A stretch of 64,000 nt of DNA from Candidatus Didemnitutus sp. Its GTDB lineage: Bacteria; Verrucomicrobiota; Verrucomicrobiia; Opitutales; Opitutaceae. The notes under the pieces are model-generated. The model ran no database searches. It worked only from the letters and a program-made list of their open reading frames with translations, and was not told the DNA's origin. The position numbers were made by a program, and so were the translations under genes. The stretch spans positions 1-64,000 of the forward strand of contig JAMPXH010000002.1 in assembly GCA_023701285.1 (NCBI GenBank). The letters run 5' to 3'. Shown in pieces: positions 24,458 through 33,292 of the stretch; within the stretch, counting starts at the first letter, position 1, and each line of letters starts with the position of its first letter.

Positions 24458-25612
24458 ATGAGTTCCGTCTTCCCTGCCCGCCCCGTCTCCGCCCTCGACC
24501 GCCTCGCCACGCCCTGCCTCGTGCTCGAGCGCGGCCGCCTGGCCCGCAACCTCGCGCGCATGGCCGCCACGCTGGCGATCCGCCGCGTCGGCTTCCGGCC
24601 GCACCTGAAGACCGCCAAGTCCGCCGACATCGCTCGCCTCGCCGCCCCGCCGCCCGAGGGCGCGCTCACGGTGTCGACGCTGCGCGAGGCGGACTACTTT
24701 GCGCACCACGGATGGAACGATCTCTTCTACGCGGTCGGGCTCGGGCCCGGGAAACTCGGGCAGGTCGGCGCGTTGCTGCGGCGCGGCGTGCGACTGCTCA
24801 CGCTGGTCGACCACGTCGAGTCGGCGCAGGCCCTGCACGATTTCGCCCGCCGCGAGGAATTGCCCTTCCGCGCCTTGATCGAGATCGATTGCGGCGACCG
24901 GCGCGGCGGCGTGCCGCCGCAGAGCGACGAACTGCTCGCGATCGCCCGCGCACTCGGCGCCGGCTTCGCCGGCGTCGCCACGCACGGTGGACAATCCTAC
25001 GCGGCGCGCGATCGCGCGGGCTTCGCCGCCGCGGCGCAGGCCGAGGCCGATGCACTCCGGCTCGCCGCGGCGCGCCTGCAGGCGGCGGGTTTCCCGAGCC
25101 AGATCCTTAGCCTCGGCTCAAGCCCCACCGCGCTCGCCGACGTCGACCTCACCGGCATCACGGAAGTGCGCGCTGGCGTCTACATGTTCTGGGATTGTTA
25201 CCAAGCCGGCATCGGCGCGTGCGAGCTCGGCGATCTCGCGCTGTCCGTGCTCGCGGAAGTGATCGGCCGGCCCGCGGCGCGCCCGCACGAATTCCTCATC
25301 GACGCCGGCGCCTTCGCGCTCTCGAAGGACCGCTCCACCGCCGCGCTCGGCGACGGCCGGGATGTCGGCTACGGGCTGGTCTGCGATCTCGACGGCGAGG
25401 TGCTGCCCGGACTGCGCGTGGAAAAAGTCTGGCAGGAGCACGGGCTGGTCGTGAGCCCGATCCCGTTGCCGGCGGAGCGCTTCCGCCCCGGCGACCGCGT
25501 GCGCATCCTGCCCAACCACGCCTGCCCCACCTCCGCCGCGCACGACCGCTACTTCGTCGTCAACGGCACCCGCGAAGTCCTCGCCGAGTGGACGCGCGTG
25601 AACGGCTGGTGA
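24458..25612 (+). CDS. DSD1-type PLP enzyme (D-serine dehydratase / D-threonine aldolase-like)
   Basis: The 384-residue product is a fold-type III PLP enzyme. The PLP lysine is in FRPHLKTAKSADIARL near residue 50. A substrate and PLP-phosphate region GSSPTAL lies near 225. A C-terminal DSD1-like domain carries zinc ligands in NHACPT near 350. Such enzymes break down D-serine to pyruvate and ammonia or cleave D-3-hydroxyamino acids. It begins 13 bp after the racemase/dehydratase gene, so the two are surely cotranscribed. The combination suggests a D-amino-acid (likely D-serine) utilisation or detoxification pair. Confidence 0.88.
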   Translation: MSSVFPARPVSALDRLATPCLVLERGRLARNLARMAATLAIRRVGFRPHLKTAKSADIARLAAPPPEGALTVSTLREADYFAHHGWNDLFYAVGLGPGKLGQVGALLRRGVRLLTLVDHVESAQALHDFARREELPFRALIEIDCGDRRGGVPPQSDELLAIARALGAGFAGVATHGGQSYAARDRAGFAAAAQAEADALRLAAARLQAAGFPSQILSLGSSPTALADVDLTGITEVRAGVYMFWDCYQAGIGACELGDLALSVLAEVIGRPAARPHEFLIDAGAFALSKDRSTAALGDGRDVGYGLVCDLDGEVLPGLRVEKVWQEHGLVVSPIPLPAERFRPGDRVRILPNHACPTSAAHDRYFVVNGTREVLAEWTRVNGW

Positions 25613-25987
25613 ATCCGCCCGCCTCGGCCCGCAGCTCGGCCAACGATCCGCACTGGGGCCGAAACCCTGTCCGTGCAGCGGCTTCGGCCCAAACAAAGGA
25701 ATCTCCGCCGTCCAGCCCGGGGCGCGTCCTGCTGGGAGGGCTTCGCGTCATACCCTGAAACGCGCGATTGACGGCGGGCCACTCCTCGTTGCACGCTCGC
25801 ACCATTCAATGACTCAGGTTCGCGCCAACGTTTCGCTTAATTCGACGCCGTGGTTTGCCACGACGAAAAAAGCTATTTCGCGAACTCTCCCGGGCGCCCT
25901 GTAGTCCTTTTTAAGCACACCAAGACTTAAAATCCCTTTCCAAAACACAGGCCGCCCAATCCAGGGCGGCCTGTTTGTTTTTCACCC
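25613..25987 (+). other. 375-bp intergenic region with hairpins
   Basis: No ORF is supported. An 8-bp stem (gggccgaa/ttcggccc, 25656-25690) could end the DSD1 transcript. From about 25800 the base composition becomes AT-richer, and a TAAAAT box at 25928-25933 could be a -10 element for a transcript starting near 25940. No convincing -35 was seen. The strong hairpin at 25947 then lies at the very start of that transcript. No known ncRNA family was recognised. Confidence 0.4.
25947..25981 (+). terminator. Strong hairpin with T-rich tail directly before a small ORF
   Basis: A perfect 11-bp stem, acaggccgccc/gggcggcctgt with a 6-nt loop, is followed by ttgtttttc. This is a textbook intrinsic-terminator shape, yet it ends only 6 bp before the ATG at 25988, leaving no room for a ribosome binding site. 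It could terminate an upstream small RNA, attenuate expression of the small ORF, or be a 5' stem-loop of its mRNA. Confidence 0.7.
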
Positions 25988-26302
25988 ATGAACAACACCA
26001 TGTCCACGCTCGCCACCGTCCCCGCTGCCGCGCCCGCCGCGCGGGTCCATGCCGGATTTCCCCGGCTGTCGACCCGCCTCCCGGCCAATGCCGGCGGCCC
26101 GAATCACCATCTCTACAACAACAACGGGACCTGGTTCATCCACTACACGCTCTATCCGGATCCGTTCACCAAGCAGCGCGTGCGCGTCTCGCTGAAGACC
26201 GCCTCGCTGGACGAGGCGCGCTCCAGGCGCGACGCGTTCTTCGGTCAGATCCCCGGCGGCGAATCGCTGCTGCGGGGCATGGCGCGCGCCTCCGCCGCCT
26301 GA
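25988..26302 (+). CDS. Small protein resembling an integrase arm-type DNA-binding domain
   Basis: The 104-residue product has a disordered N-terminus rich in Ala/Pro. Residues of about 38-85 (LYNNNGTWFIHYTLYPDPFTKQRVRVSLKTASLDEARSRRDAFF) resemble the three-stranded arm-binding domain at the N-terminus of tyrosine recombinases. The catalytic domain is missing, and nothing similar to it follows in the window. A second ATG at 26000 is possible. The protein might be a stand-alone DNA-binding protein derived from an integrase. Both the translation and the fold are uncertain, but codon use fits the genome. Confidence 0.55.
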   Translation: MNNTMSTLATVPAAAPAARVHAGFPRLSTRLPANAGGPNHHLYNNNGTWFIHYTLYPDPFTKQRVRVSLKTASLDEARSRRDAFFGQIPGGESLLRGMARASAA

Positions 26303-26321
26303 CTTCAGCCCTAGGACGCCC

Positions 26322-26351
26322 CGCCGCGCATTCGGTGCAGAATGCGCGGCG
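26322..26351. terminator. 12-bp-stem hairpin between convergent genes
   Basis: A perfect stem, cgccgcgcattc/gaatgcgcggcg with a 6-nt loop, lies between the small integrase-arm-like ORF and the thioredoxin-domain gene on the opposite strand. No T-tract follows on either side; it probably marks both transcript ends. Confidence 0.5.
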
Positions 26352-26391
26352 CGGAGCGTCGTTGGTCGCGCGCCGGCCGGGCGATCACCGC

Positions 26392-27453
26392 CTACTCGCC
26401 GAGCAGGCGCTGGAGCGCGGCTTCGAGCTTCGGGCCGTGCGTTTCGGTCGTCACGAGCAGCCCGTCCTTCCCGAGCAGGAAAGTCGCGGGGATGCTGCGG
26501 ATGTTGTATTTCAGGCCGAAGGGATTCTTGCCGCCCGACTCGTTGAACCAGTGCGGCCAGTTCAGCTGCTCGTCGGCGACGAACTTGATGAGCTTCTCCT
26601 TGTCGCCGATCCGGTCGAAGGAGATGCCCACGACGGCGAAGCCCTTGTCTCCCCACTTGGCGAGCGCGGCCTTGATGGCGGGCAGTTCCTTGACGCAGGG
26701 CACGCACCACGTGGCCCAGCAATCGACCAGCACCACCTTGCCGCGGTAATCGGCGAGGTCGACGGTCGTGCCGTCGAGCGCGGTGAAGCGGAGCTCCATC
26801 GGCGTCGTCTTGAGCTGATGGATCGCGAGCTGGCCCTGGCCGAACTTCGCCAGATCCTCCACGTCGCTGCCGGCGAGCTTGGTCAAGTGCGCCGCGACGG
26901 CCTCGGGCTGGAGCTGTTCGAGCCAGCGCACGTATTCCTGCTCGAGGAAGGTGCGGTAAGACGAGGCGGGCACGCGCGCGGTGATGGTGTCGATGCGCGC
27001 GCGCAGCGCGGCGAGATCGGGCTTGCCGCCGGCGGCGACCTGGATGGCGATCTCGTTCTTCGCCGCGACCCAGTGCAGACCGGCCCAGACGTTGTCGGGC
27101 CAGGTTTTGTTCTGCAGCGCGTCGGCCATCGCGCGACGCAGGTGCTGCTGCCACCCGGCGCGCAGCGCGTCGGTGCGCTCATCGCCCTCCATCCAGCCGC
27201 CGAAGCTGGCGAGGTTGAAAAGGATGCCGCCCACGCGGCGCTCCTCGGGGAACTTCTCGAAGAATTCGAGCGCCTTGCCGGTGACGAGGTTGAAGTCGAC
27301 GCCGGCGCGGCCGTCGCTGCGGTCGCCCATGCCGCGCGCGTGCTCGGACCAGATCGCGGTGGCGACGGGATCAAGCACGGGACGCGCCTCCTGGGCGAGC
27401 AGGCGGGCGCTGCTGGAACACAGCAGCAGGGTGCAGAGGATGCGGATCAACAT
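26392..27453 (-). CDS. Exported TlpA-like thioredoxin-domain protein
   Basis: The 353-residue product has a signal peptide (MLIRILCTLLLCSSSARLLA). An all-helical N-terminal region of about 190 residues follows. The C-terminal thioredoxin fold has active site WATWCVPC near residue 248 and IRSIPATFLLGKDG. TlpA/ResA-like proteins work as disulfide reductases in the periplasm. The N-terminal half is not assigned to a family. It lies 61 bp downstream of the large TonB receptor on the same strand and is probably cotranscribed, so it may assist that receptor's system, but the role is unknown. Confidence 0.85.
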   Translation of the reverse strand: MLIRILCTLLLCSSSARLLAQEARPVLDPVATAIWSEHARGMGDRSDGRAGVDFNLVTGKALEFFEKFPEERRVGGILFNLASFGGWMEGDERTDALRAGWQQHLRRAMADALQNKTWPDNVWAGLHWVAAKNEIAIQVAAGGKPDLAALRARIDTITARVPASSYRTFLEQEYVRWLEQLQPEAVAAHLTKLAGSDVEDLAKFGQGQLAIHQLKTTPMELRFTALDGTTVDLADYRGKVVLVDCWATWCVPCVKELPAIKAALAKWGDKGFAVVGISFDRIGDKEKLIKFVADEQLNWPHWFNESGGKNPFGLKYNIRSIPATFLLGKDGLLVTTETHGPKLEAALQRLLGE

Positions 27454-27514
27454 GGGGAAAAGAAGACCGGGCGGCGACCGGCGGACCTGCCGCCGCCCGG
27501 GAGAGGTGGAGGGA

Positions 27515-30500
27515 TTACAGGCTCTTCTTGACCGACAGCGTGACGTAGCGCTGGCGCGGATCCTCGAAGCGGCTGTAGGGGCTGTAGACGTCAGTGCGGA
27601 AGGAAGGCTCCTTGTTGAAGACGTTGCGGACGCTGAGGGTCCACTTCGTGTTGTCGAACCAACGCTGCCAGCCGTCCTTGCCGCGGCCGGCGGGGATTTC
27701 GTAGCTCACCTGCATGTCCCAGAGCGTGGCCGACGAGATGTGGCTGCCGTCGAGCCCGTTGGCCGTCGGATAGACGACCGTGGGCGTGGTAGTCGGCGTG
27801 CTGTAGGAATCGATGTAGGTGACGGTGACGCCGCTGGTCCACCGGCCGTATTCCCAGAACACGGAGCCGTTGCCGCGCCATTCGAGCGGGCTGCTGGCGG
27901 TGGTGCCGGTGGTGCCGACGCGCTCGACGATGGGATTATTCGATAGGATTTGGTCGCGGAACGAGTCGGTCCACGTGAGCGACGCGAGCGCGGTCAGCCT
28001 GTTGCGGGCGCCGAGTTCGTGCGTGTAGCGGACCTTGGCATCGACACCCGAGGTCTTGGTGAAACCGACGTTGACCGGACGGTAGTCGATCGAGAGCACG
28101 GGCCCGAGCCAGCCGTTGGTGATGTCGGTCGCCGAGGGCGTGTCACGGATGACGCGACCGGGATAGGAATCGGGCGAGGCGAGGATGGCGGACGGACCGG
28201 AGGGGATGAGGATGGCGTCGATCTTCTCGATCTCCCAGAAATCCAGGGTGAGCGTGAGACCGGGCAGGACGCGCGGCGTGAGGATGATGCCGTAGTTCCA
28301 CGAAGTGGAGAGCTCGGGCTTCAGGTCGGGATTACCGCCGGAGATTTCCTCGTGCACGTAATTGTAGAGCAGGTTGCCGCGCGCCGGATCGGTGAAGGGC
28401 GTGATGGCTGCGGGGTTCACGCGCGGGCTCTCGTAGTTGGATTGGTCGGGCGGAAAGAAGCCCTCGGCATACGACACGCGGAAGGCGACGTCCTTGGTCG
28501 GCGCCACGCGCAGCGCGACGACCGGGCTGGTGGCGCTGGTGGAGTCGTCGGTGTTTTCCCAGCGCAGACCGGCGTTGAGCTCGGCGGACTCGATGGGGAT
28601 CGGGCGCCACTTCGAGCCGACGAGCGGCACGACACTCTCGAGGAAGACGGATTCCGTGCGGCGGCTCTGGTTGGCCGTGCTGTCGCTCGGCCCGATGATG
28701 CCCGTGGGGATGGCGGCGCGGATGGCGTCGCTGACACGGACGGTGGCGTTCGTGCGATACTTGCTCCAGATGACCTCGGCGCCCGGCGAGACGACGAGCG
28801 GGCCGGCAGGAAGATCGAAGATCTCGCCGACGGCGCGGAAATTCACCTGCGAGAGACCGTTGTAGTAGGTGTATTCGCGGCGGTATTCGAGATAGTCGGC
28901 CATGACGTCACCACGCGGGAAGACGGTGTGGTCAGCGAGCGGGTTGTAGAGCGCGCGACGCTGGGCTTGCGTGAGCGTGCCGACGGCGGTGCTGCTGACG
29001 AAGGTGTTGAGGTTCTGGTTGGTGTTGATGCCGGTCGAGTGGCTGCGGCCGTATTCGCCGGTGCCGTCGAGCGACCATTCCCACTTGTCGTTGAGCCGGC
29101 CCTTGAAGCCGAGCAACGCCCGCGCGCCCTGGCGCTCCTGGAAGAGTGACGGATCAGGCAGGTCGGCGGGATCGTAATAGACGGTGACAGGGACGCCGAC
29201 GAAGCCGGGCGTGACGTTGTTGCGGAAGGGATTGAGCGGATCCGTCGCGGAGAGGCTCAGCGTCGAAAGGAACATCGGGAAGCTATACTCCGAGCGGAAG
29301 TAGGTGACGCCCGCCTCGGCATACATGGAGAGCTTGTCCTTCACGAACTCGTGTTCGAGCTGCGAGCTGAACGAGTAGCGATCCTCGGGGCGGTAGATGA
29401 TGGAGCGATTGTAGCGCTCGCCGAGATTCGCGCGGCCCGCGCCGGCGACGAACGAGGCGGGTGTGAGCCCGGTGCCGTCCTGGTTCGCCGGGATGGCGGC
29501 GTAGCGGGCGCCGGTGACGCCGGGGATCGGCAGGGTGCCCGTGGTGGAGTTGATGAGGATGGTGCCGGGCATGCCGTTGAAGGCTTGCAGAATGTAGACC
29601 TCGTAGGCGGAGCGGCCGTTGACGGTCGCCGTGGTGTTGGCCGGATAGCGTGCGAGGAGGTTGTCGAGGTAGTTGCGCTGGTTGTTGTAGAGCGGGGCGC
29701 TGTGCTGGTAATCAACGGTGAAGGAGAACTGCGTCTTCCCGTCGTTGAGCGTGCGGCCCTCGAAATACGTCAGCTGGTAACGCTCGGCGCCGCCGTCCGT
29801 GCTCGTGCCGGCGCTGACCGTCAGGTCGCGACCGGTGTAATCGCGGCGGAGGATGATGTTGATGGCGCCGCCGATCGCCCCGCCGCCGTAGATGGCGGAG
29901 GCCGAGGACGGCAGGATCTCGATGCGCTCGATCGCGGCGGTCGGGATGCGATTGAGATCGGGTCCGGCGGTGAGGTTGCCGCGCTGGAGGCGGCGGCCGT
30001 TGACGAGGATCGTGGTCTGCAGCGAGGAGAAGCCGCGGAGCTTCACCTCGGAGTTCTGGTAGGTGGCGCCGCCGGCGAAGGCGGGGTTCATCGCCGAGCC
30101 CTGCAGGGACTGGCTGCCGTAGTCGCTCGTCTGGCCGACCATGCGGAACAGCTCCTCGATGGACGTCACACCCATGCGCTCGATGTCGACGCGGCTGATG
30201 ACGTCATAGGCCAGCGCGCCGGCCTCGTCGGTGCGGAAGACCGTCTGGTTGGCCAAGCCGTTGATGCGCGAGGTCGAGACCTCCAAGTTGGCCAAGCGGA
30301 CCACGCCGTCGGGGCCGCGTTCCAAGCTGCCCGACTCTTGGACCGCGGGCGCCACGCGGCGCACGGTGAACGACCCCGTGCCCTCGTCGCGCACCGCGGT
30401 CAGCCCGGTGCCTTCCAGCAATTGCTGGAGCGCGGGACCGATTTCAAGTTCGCCGCGCACGGCGTTCGTGCGCACGCCCTGCACGACCTCGGTGGGAAAC

Positions 30501-30685
30501 AGGACCTGCTGGCCGGCCTGCTCGGAAAAACGCTTCAACGCCCGCTCCGCCTCGTCGGCGGGCAGGTCGAAACGGCGCACCGCCTCCGCCGCAAAAGCGA
30601 CGGCGGCAAGCAGGCCGGCAAGGGTGACGGTGGCGAGCAGGCGCAAGGCCCGGCTCGGTGGACGCGAGGTGACGCGGTTCATCAT
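27515..30685 (-). CDS. TonB-dependent receptor with STN domain
   Basis: The 1056-residue outer-membrane receptor has a signal peptide and an STN (secretin/TonB short N-terminal) domain at about 40-110 (RRFDLPADEAERALKRFSEQAG). A plug of roughly 150-290 contains IERMGVTSIEELFRMVGQ and IYGGGAIGGAINI. The 22-strand beta-barrel ends ITYVTLSVKKSL-like, with terminal YVTLSVKKSL. STN-bearing receptors relay occupancy to a FecR-type anti-sigma factor, and such a gene lies directly upstream with an ECF sigma gene. It imports an unknown large ligand, siderophore or glycan, using TonB energy. Confidence 0.93.
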   Translation of the reverse strand: MMNRVTSRPPSRALRLLATVTLAGLLAAVAFAAEAVRRFDLPADEAERALKRFSEQAGQQVLFPTEVVQGVRTNAVRGELEIGPALQQLLEGTGLTAVRDEGTGSFTVRRVAPAVQESGSLERGPDGVVRLANLEVSTSRINGLANQTVFRTDEAGALAYDVISRVDIERMGVTSIEELFRMVGQTSDYGSQSLQGSAMNPAFAGGATYQNSEVKLRGFSSLQTTILVNGRRLQRGNLTAGPDLNRIPTAAIERIEILPSSASAIYGGGAIGGAINIILRRDYTGRDLTVSAGTSTDGGAERYQLTYFEGRTLNDGKTQFSFTVDYQHSAPLYNNQRNYLDNLLARYPANTTATVNGRSAYEVYILQAFNGMPGTILINSTTGTLPIPGVTGARYAAIPANQDGTGLTPASFVAGAGRANLGERYNRSIIYRPEDRYSFSSQLEHEFVKDKLSMYAEAGVTYFRSEYSFPMFLSTLSLSATDPLNPFRNNVTPGFVGVPVTVYYDPADLPDPSLFQERQGARALLGFKGRLNDKWEWSLDGTGEYGRSHSTGINTNQNLNTFVSSTAVGTLTQAQRRALYNPLADHTVFPRGDVMADYLEYRREYTYYNGLSQVNFRAVGEIFDLPAGPLVVSPGAEVIWSKYRTNATVRVSDAIRAAIPTGIIGPSDSTANQSRRTESVFLESVVPLVGSKWRPIPIESAELNAGLRWENTDDSTSATSPVVALRVAPTKDVAFRVSYAEGFFPPDQSNYESPRVNPAAITPFTDPARGNLLYNYVHEEISGGNPDLKPELSTSWNYGIILTPRVLPGLTLTLDFWEIEKIDAILIPSGPSAILASPDSYPGRVIRDTPSATDITNGWLGPVLSIDYRPVNVGFTKTSGVDAKVRYTHELGARNRLTALASLTWTDSFRDQILSNNPIVERVGTTGTTASSPLEWRGNGSVFWEYGRWTSGVTVTYIDSYSTPTTTPTVVYPTANGLDGSHISSATLWDMQVSYEIPAGRGKDGWQRWFDNTKWTLSVRNVFNKEPSFRTDVYSPYSRFEDPRQRYVTLSVKKSL

Positions 30686-30741
30686 GTTCGGTGTGTTAGG
30701 TCAGGTGAGACGGCCCGAAGGGGCCCGGCCGGCTCAACAAG

Positions 30742-30772
30742 GACGACGCGCCAGCGCGCGAAATCAGTTACA
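30742..30772 (-). promoter_or_regulatory. Possible ECF-type promoter of the receptor gene
   Basis: On the minus strand, TGTAAC is followed 18 bp later by CGTCGTC, about 60 bp before the receptor start. This looks like an ECF sigma -35 (GTAAC) and -10 (CGTC) pair, and the sigma gene is two genes upstream. The spacing is slightly long for known ECF promoters, so this is a weak call. Confidence 0.3.
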
Positions 30773-30802
30773 ACAATGTGGCGGACCAGCCGCGCCCGTG
30801 TG

Positions 30803-31849
30803 TCACGGTGCGCGCCGCAACAGGATCTCGCCCGTCTCCCGCCGCTCCACGCTCACGCCCGAAAGCTCGAGCAGCCGCACGAAATCCTCGACCTTGTCCG
30901 CGATCACGAGGCCGCTGACGCGCAGATCGGCCAGGGTCTCGTCCGCGATGCGCAGTTGCTCGCGATTGTGGCGGTTCACCTGCGCGACCGCATCCGCCAG
31001 ACGCGTGCCCGAGAAATCCAGCCGCACCACCCGCCACGCGAGCCGCTCGCCCAACTCGGCCACGCTGACCGGCTTGATCTCCGGCGCGATGGGCTCGGCC
31101 CCGACATTCAACCGCACCAGCACGCGGCTGCCCGCGGGCACGACGGGCACGGAGCCGTCAGGCGCAATCAGGTCCGCGGAGTTGGCCGAGCCTTCGGGGC
31201 GGCCGACGGCCACGCGACCCTCGGTCACGAGCACCTCGACCTCGGTCGGCGCCAGCCGCACCGCGAACGCCGTGCCGACGGCACGGACCTCGAGGCCGTT
31301 CGCATCGACGATGAAGGGCCGCCGCCGGTCCTTCGTGACGGCAAAATGCGCCTCGCCGCGCAACAACCGCACCCGGCGAAGCTCGGCGGTGAACTCGACG
31401 GCAATCTCCGCCTCCTCGAGCAAGTCGACGACAGAGCCATCGGGCAACGTCTGCACCCGGCTGGGCGCCGCCGCGATGCTGGCCGGTGCCGCGGCGGGCA
31501 CGACCGTCGCCGGAGCCGGGCCGCTGCGCCACCACCAGCCGGCCGTGACGAGCATCAGGCAGGCGGCCAGACCGGAAAGCATCGTGCGGCGCACGTGGCG
31601 TCGGTGCGCGCGCCGGGCCAGCGCCGCCTCGGCCGCCGGGGCCGCGCCGTGGACCTGCGGGCCATCGAGCCGGCGCCACGCGGCGGAAAGCTGCGCCAGC
31701 GCCGCGGCATGGCTGGCGTCGGCTCCGACCCAGCGGGCCAGCTCCGCCTGCTCGGCCTCGGAGAGGCCGGCATCGAGCCGCGCGACCCACTCGGCCGCGC
31801 GCGTGCGCACGGCTGGGGCGATGGCGACGGAGGAGCGGCGGGGAGTCAT
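30803..31849 (-). CDS. FecR family anti-sigma factor / signal transducer
   Basis: The 348-residue product shows an N-terminal sigma-binding region (AAEWVARLDAGLSEAEQAELARWVGADASHAAAL) and one membrane helix near residue 95 (LSGLAACLMLVTAGWWW). A periplasmic FecR domain with QTLPDGSVVDLLEEAEIAV follows, and the C-terminal STN-like segment is AVAQVNRHNREQLRIADE. FecR proteins sit in the inner membrane and connect receptor occupancy to the ECF sigma factor. The start codon overlaps the sigma-factor stop by 4 bp, and the TonB receptor follows 117 bp downstream. Confidence 0.92.
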   Translation of the reverse strand: MTPRRSSVAIAPAVRTRAAEWVARLDAGLSEAEQAELARWVGADASHAAALAQLSAAWRRLDGPQVHGAAPAAEAALARRAHRRHVRRTMLSGLAACLMLVTAGWWWRSGPAPATVVPAAAPASIAAAPSRVQTLPDGSVVDLLEEAEIAVEFTAELRRVRLLRGEAHFAVTKDRRRPFIVDANGLEVRAVGTAFAVRLAPTEVEVLVTEGRVAVGRPEGSANSADLIAPDGSVPVVPAGSRVLVRLNVGAEPIAPEIKPVSVAELGERLAWRVVRLDFSGTRLADAVAQVNRHNREQLRIADETLADLRVSGLVIADKVEDFVRLLELSGVSVERRETGEILLRRAP

Positions 31850-32424
31850 CGTTTCACGCCACGACGGCGGAGGAATTCTTCGCATTTCTTCACGCCCCGG
31901 GCGATCTGCACCTGCACGGTCTGTTCGGACAGGCCGAGCCGGGCCGCGATTTCTTTCTGCGGCAGACCCCGGAGCTTGCGAAGGATGACGATTTCACGGC
32001 AACGCGGTGGCAGGGCGTCGATCGCAGTCACAAGCAGCGCGGTCTCTTCCGCGATGCTCGCCGCCTCGGCGACACCCGTCCTGTTATCTACGACGGGCAA
32101 GGCGGACAAATCAGTTACCGCGTCGATCGGCGACACGCGGTCGTGGCGCAGCCAGTCCAACGCCAGATGCCGGGCCACGCGGAAGAGGAACGCCCGCGCG
32201 GAGCGGATCGGCTCGGCGGTCTTCGCCTTCCAGACCCGCACGTAAGACTCCTGCACGACGTCGTCGACATCCCGCACCGTCGGGAACGAGCCGCGCAGAT
32301 ACGCGCGCAGCGAGGAATCGTGCGCATGCACTTCCTCGACGAACCAACGGGATCTCTCGGCATCCGGTTCGCTCACGATTAAGGTGACCGCGCGGTTGAT
32401 GCGGTCGACGAAGCGACCTGACAA
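31846..32424 (-). CDS. ECF-family RNA polymerase sigma factor (FecI-like)
   Basis: The 192-residue product has sigma region 2 at about 25-100 (LRAYLRGSFPTVRDVDDVVQESYVRVWK) and region 4 near 130-180 (LPPRCREIVILRKLRGLPQKEIAARLGLSEQTVQVQIARGVKKC). This is the size and pattern of FecI-type ECF factors. It should direct transcription of the downstream receptor when FecR releases it. The track start corresponds to a TTG at 32424; no better ATG is in frame nearby. It is translationally coupled to FecR. Confidence 0.92.
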   Translation of the reverse strand: MSGRFVDRINRAVTLIVSEPDAERSRWFVEEVHAHDSSLRAYLRGSFPTVRDVDDVVQESYVRVWKAKTAEPIRSARAFLFRVARHLALDWLRHDRVSPIDAVTDLSALPVVDNRTGVAEAASIAEETALLVTAIDALPPRCREIVILRKLRGLPQKEIAARLGLSEQTVQVQIARGVKKCEEFLRRRGVKR

Positions 32425-32476
32425 GCCTCATCCGCCGCGGTGACGCAGTTCCCCGCCACCGCGCGGCCCGCCATCT

Positions 32477-32977
32477 TCAGCTCAGGCCCGGCATCGGCAC
32501 GGGCGGCAGGTCGATGCGGAACTTCGAACCCTCGCGCACCACGACGCGGTGCTCCAGCCAGCGGCGATAAGCCGTCCAGTGCACGTAGGCCGTGACGAAG
32601 GTCACCGCGCCGAGCACATCCGCGAGCCAGTCATCGAGGCTGCAAAACCGCCCGGGCGTGAACGCCTGGTGCACCTCGTCCGTGATGCCGAACGCCGCCA
32701 CCATCAGGATCGACGACATCGCGCCGAGCGGCACGCGTTCCTGCACGAAGCGGAGGCGCGCGATCAGCAGCGCCATGATGCCGTAGACGAAGAAGTGCAC
32801 GACCTTGTCCCATTGCGCCATGATCGAGCCAAATTCGCCAGGGATCGGCCGGCTCGAAGCCACAAACACAGTCAGCGCCAGCAGGACGGGGAGAATGGCC
32901 CGCCAATGGCCTTCAGGTGATTCTTTGAGTGCGGTCGAGTTCACAGGTAAAGGGTCCCAGCACTGAGCCGCTTCCAT
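32477..32977 (-). CDS. VanZ family protein
   Basis: The product is about 166 residues with four membrane helices. It carries the VanZ pattern DKVVHFFVYGIMALLIARLR in helix 2, then GITDEVHQAFTPGRFCSLDDWLADVLGA in helix 3-4. VanZ-like proteins are small integral membrane proteins of poorly known function; the prototype gives low teicoplanin resistance. Three in-frame starts are possible: ATG 32977, GTG 32944 or the track start 33031. I used the ATG, but the GTG puts the first helix at a more usual distance from the N-terminus. Confidence 0.8.
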   Translation of the reverse strand: MEAAQCWDPLPVNSTALKESPEGHWRAILPVLLALTVFVASSRPIPGEFGSIMAQWDKVVHFFVYGIMALLIARLRFVQERVPLGAMSSILMVAAFGITDEVHQAFTPGRFCSLDDWLADVLGAVTFVTAYVHWTAYRRWLEHRVVVREGSKFRIDLPPVPMPGLS

Positions 32978-33292
32978 GCCCCCGCAACGGGGAAATACGG
33001 CGCACCCTCGGTTAGGACAGTGTTCCCCCACCCGTCCTTAACCAAAGCTAATGTCCGACGACAGCCAGATTCCGCCGTTAGATACTAAAGGAGAATATCT
33101 TGCATAATCATCCTTCTCCCATCCATCCAACCTTTCACGCCCCGCGAACCGCGAAATGGCGCGCGCTAATACCCATTCCCGGCCGAGGTCCGCCGCCCGC
33201 GATCGCCGCGCAAACGCCCCCGGAGCACCGCTCATTTACCCGCCCCAAAACCGCTCGGAGCGATCGGACAGCGTCGTCGCATCCTCATTAAT
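32978..33292. other. Intergenic region without a supported gene
   Basis: This 315-bp stretch between vanZ and tRNA-Leu is AT-richer than its surroundings in its first 140 bp. It holds an imperfect hairpin, ggttaggac ... gtccttaacc at 33010-33043, 33 bp upstream of the vanZ ATG on the minus strand. This could be an operator or a 5' leader structure. The track ORFs here are short, poorly supported and partly run into the tRNA. Confidence 0.4.

Noticed and set aside
25613-25946. 6S or other known ncRNA in the 25.6-25.9 kb intergenic region
   Set aside because: No known consensus structure was seen; only isolated hairpins.
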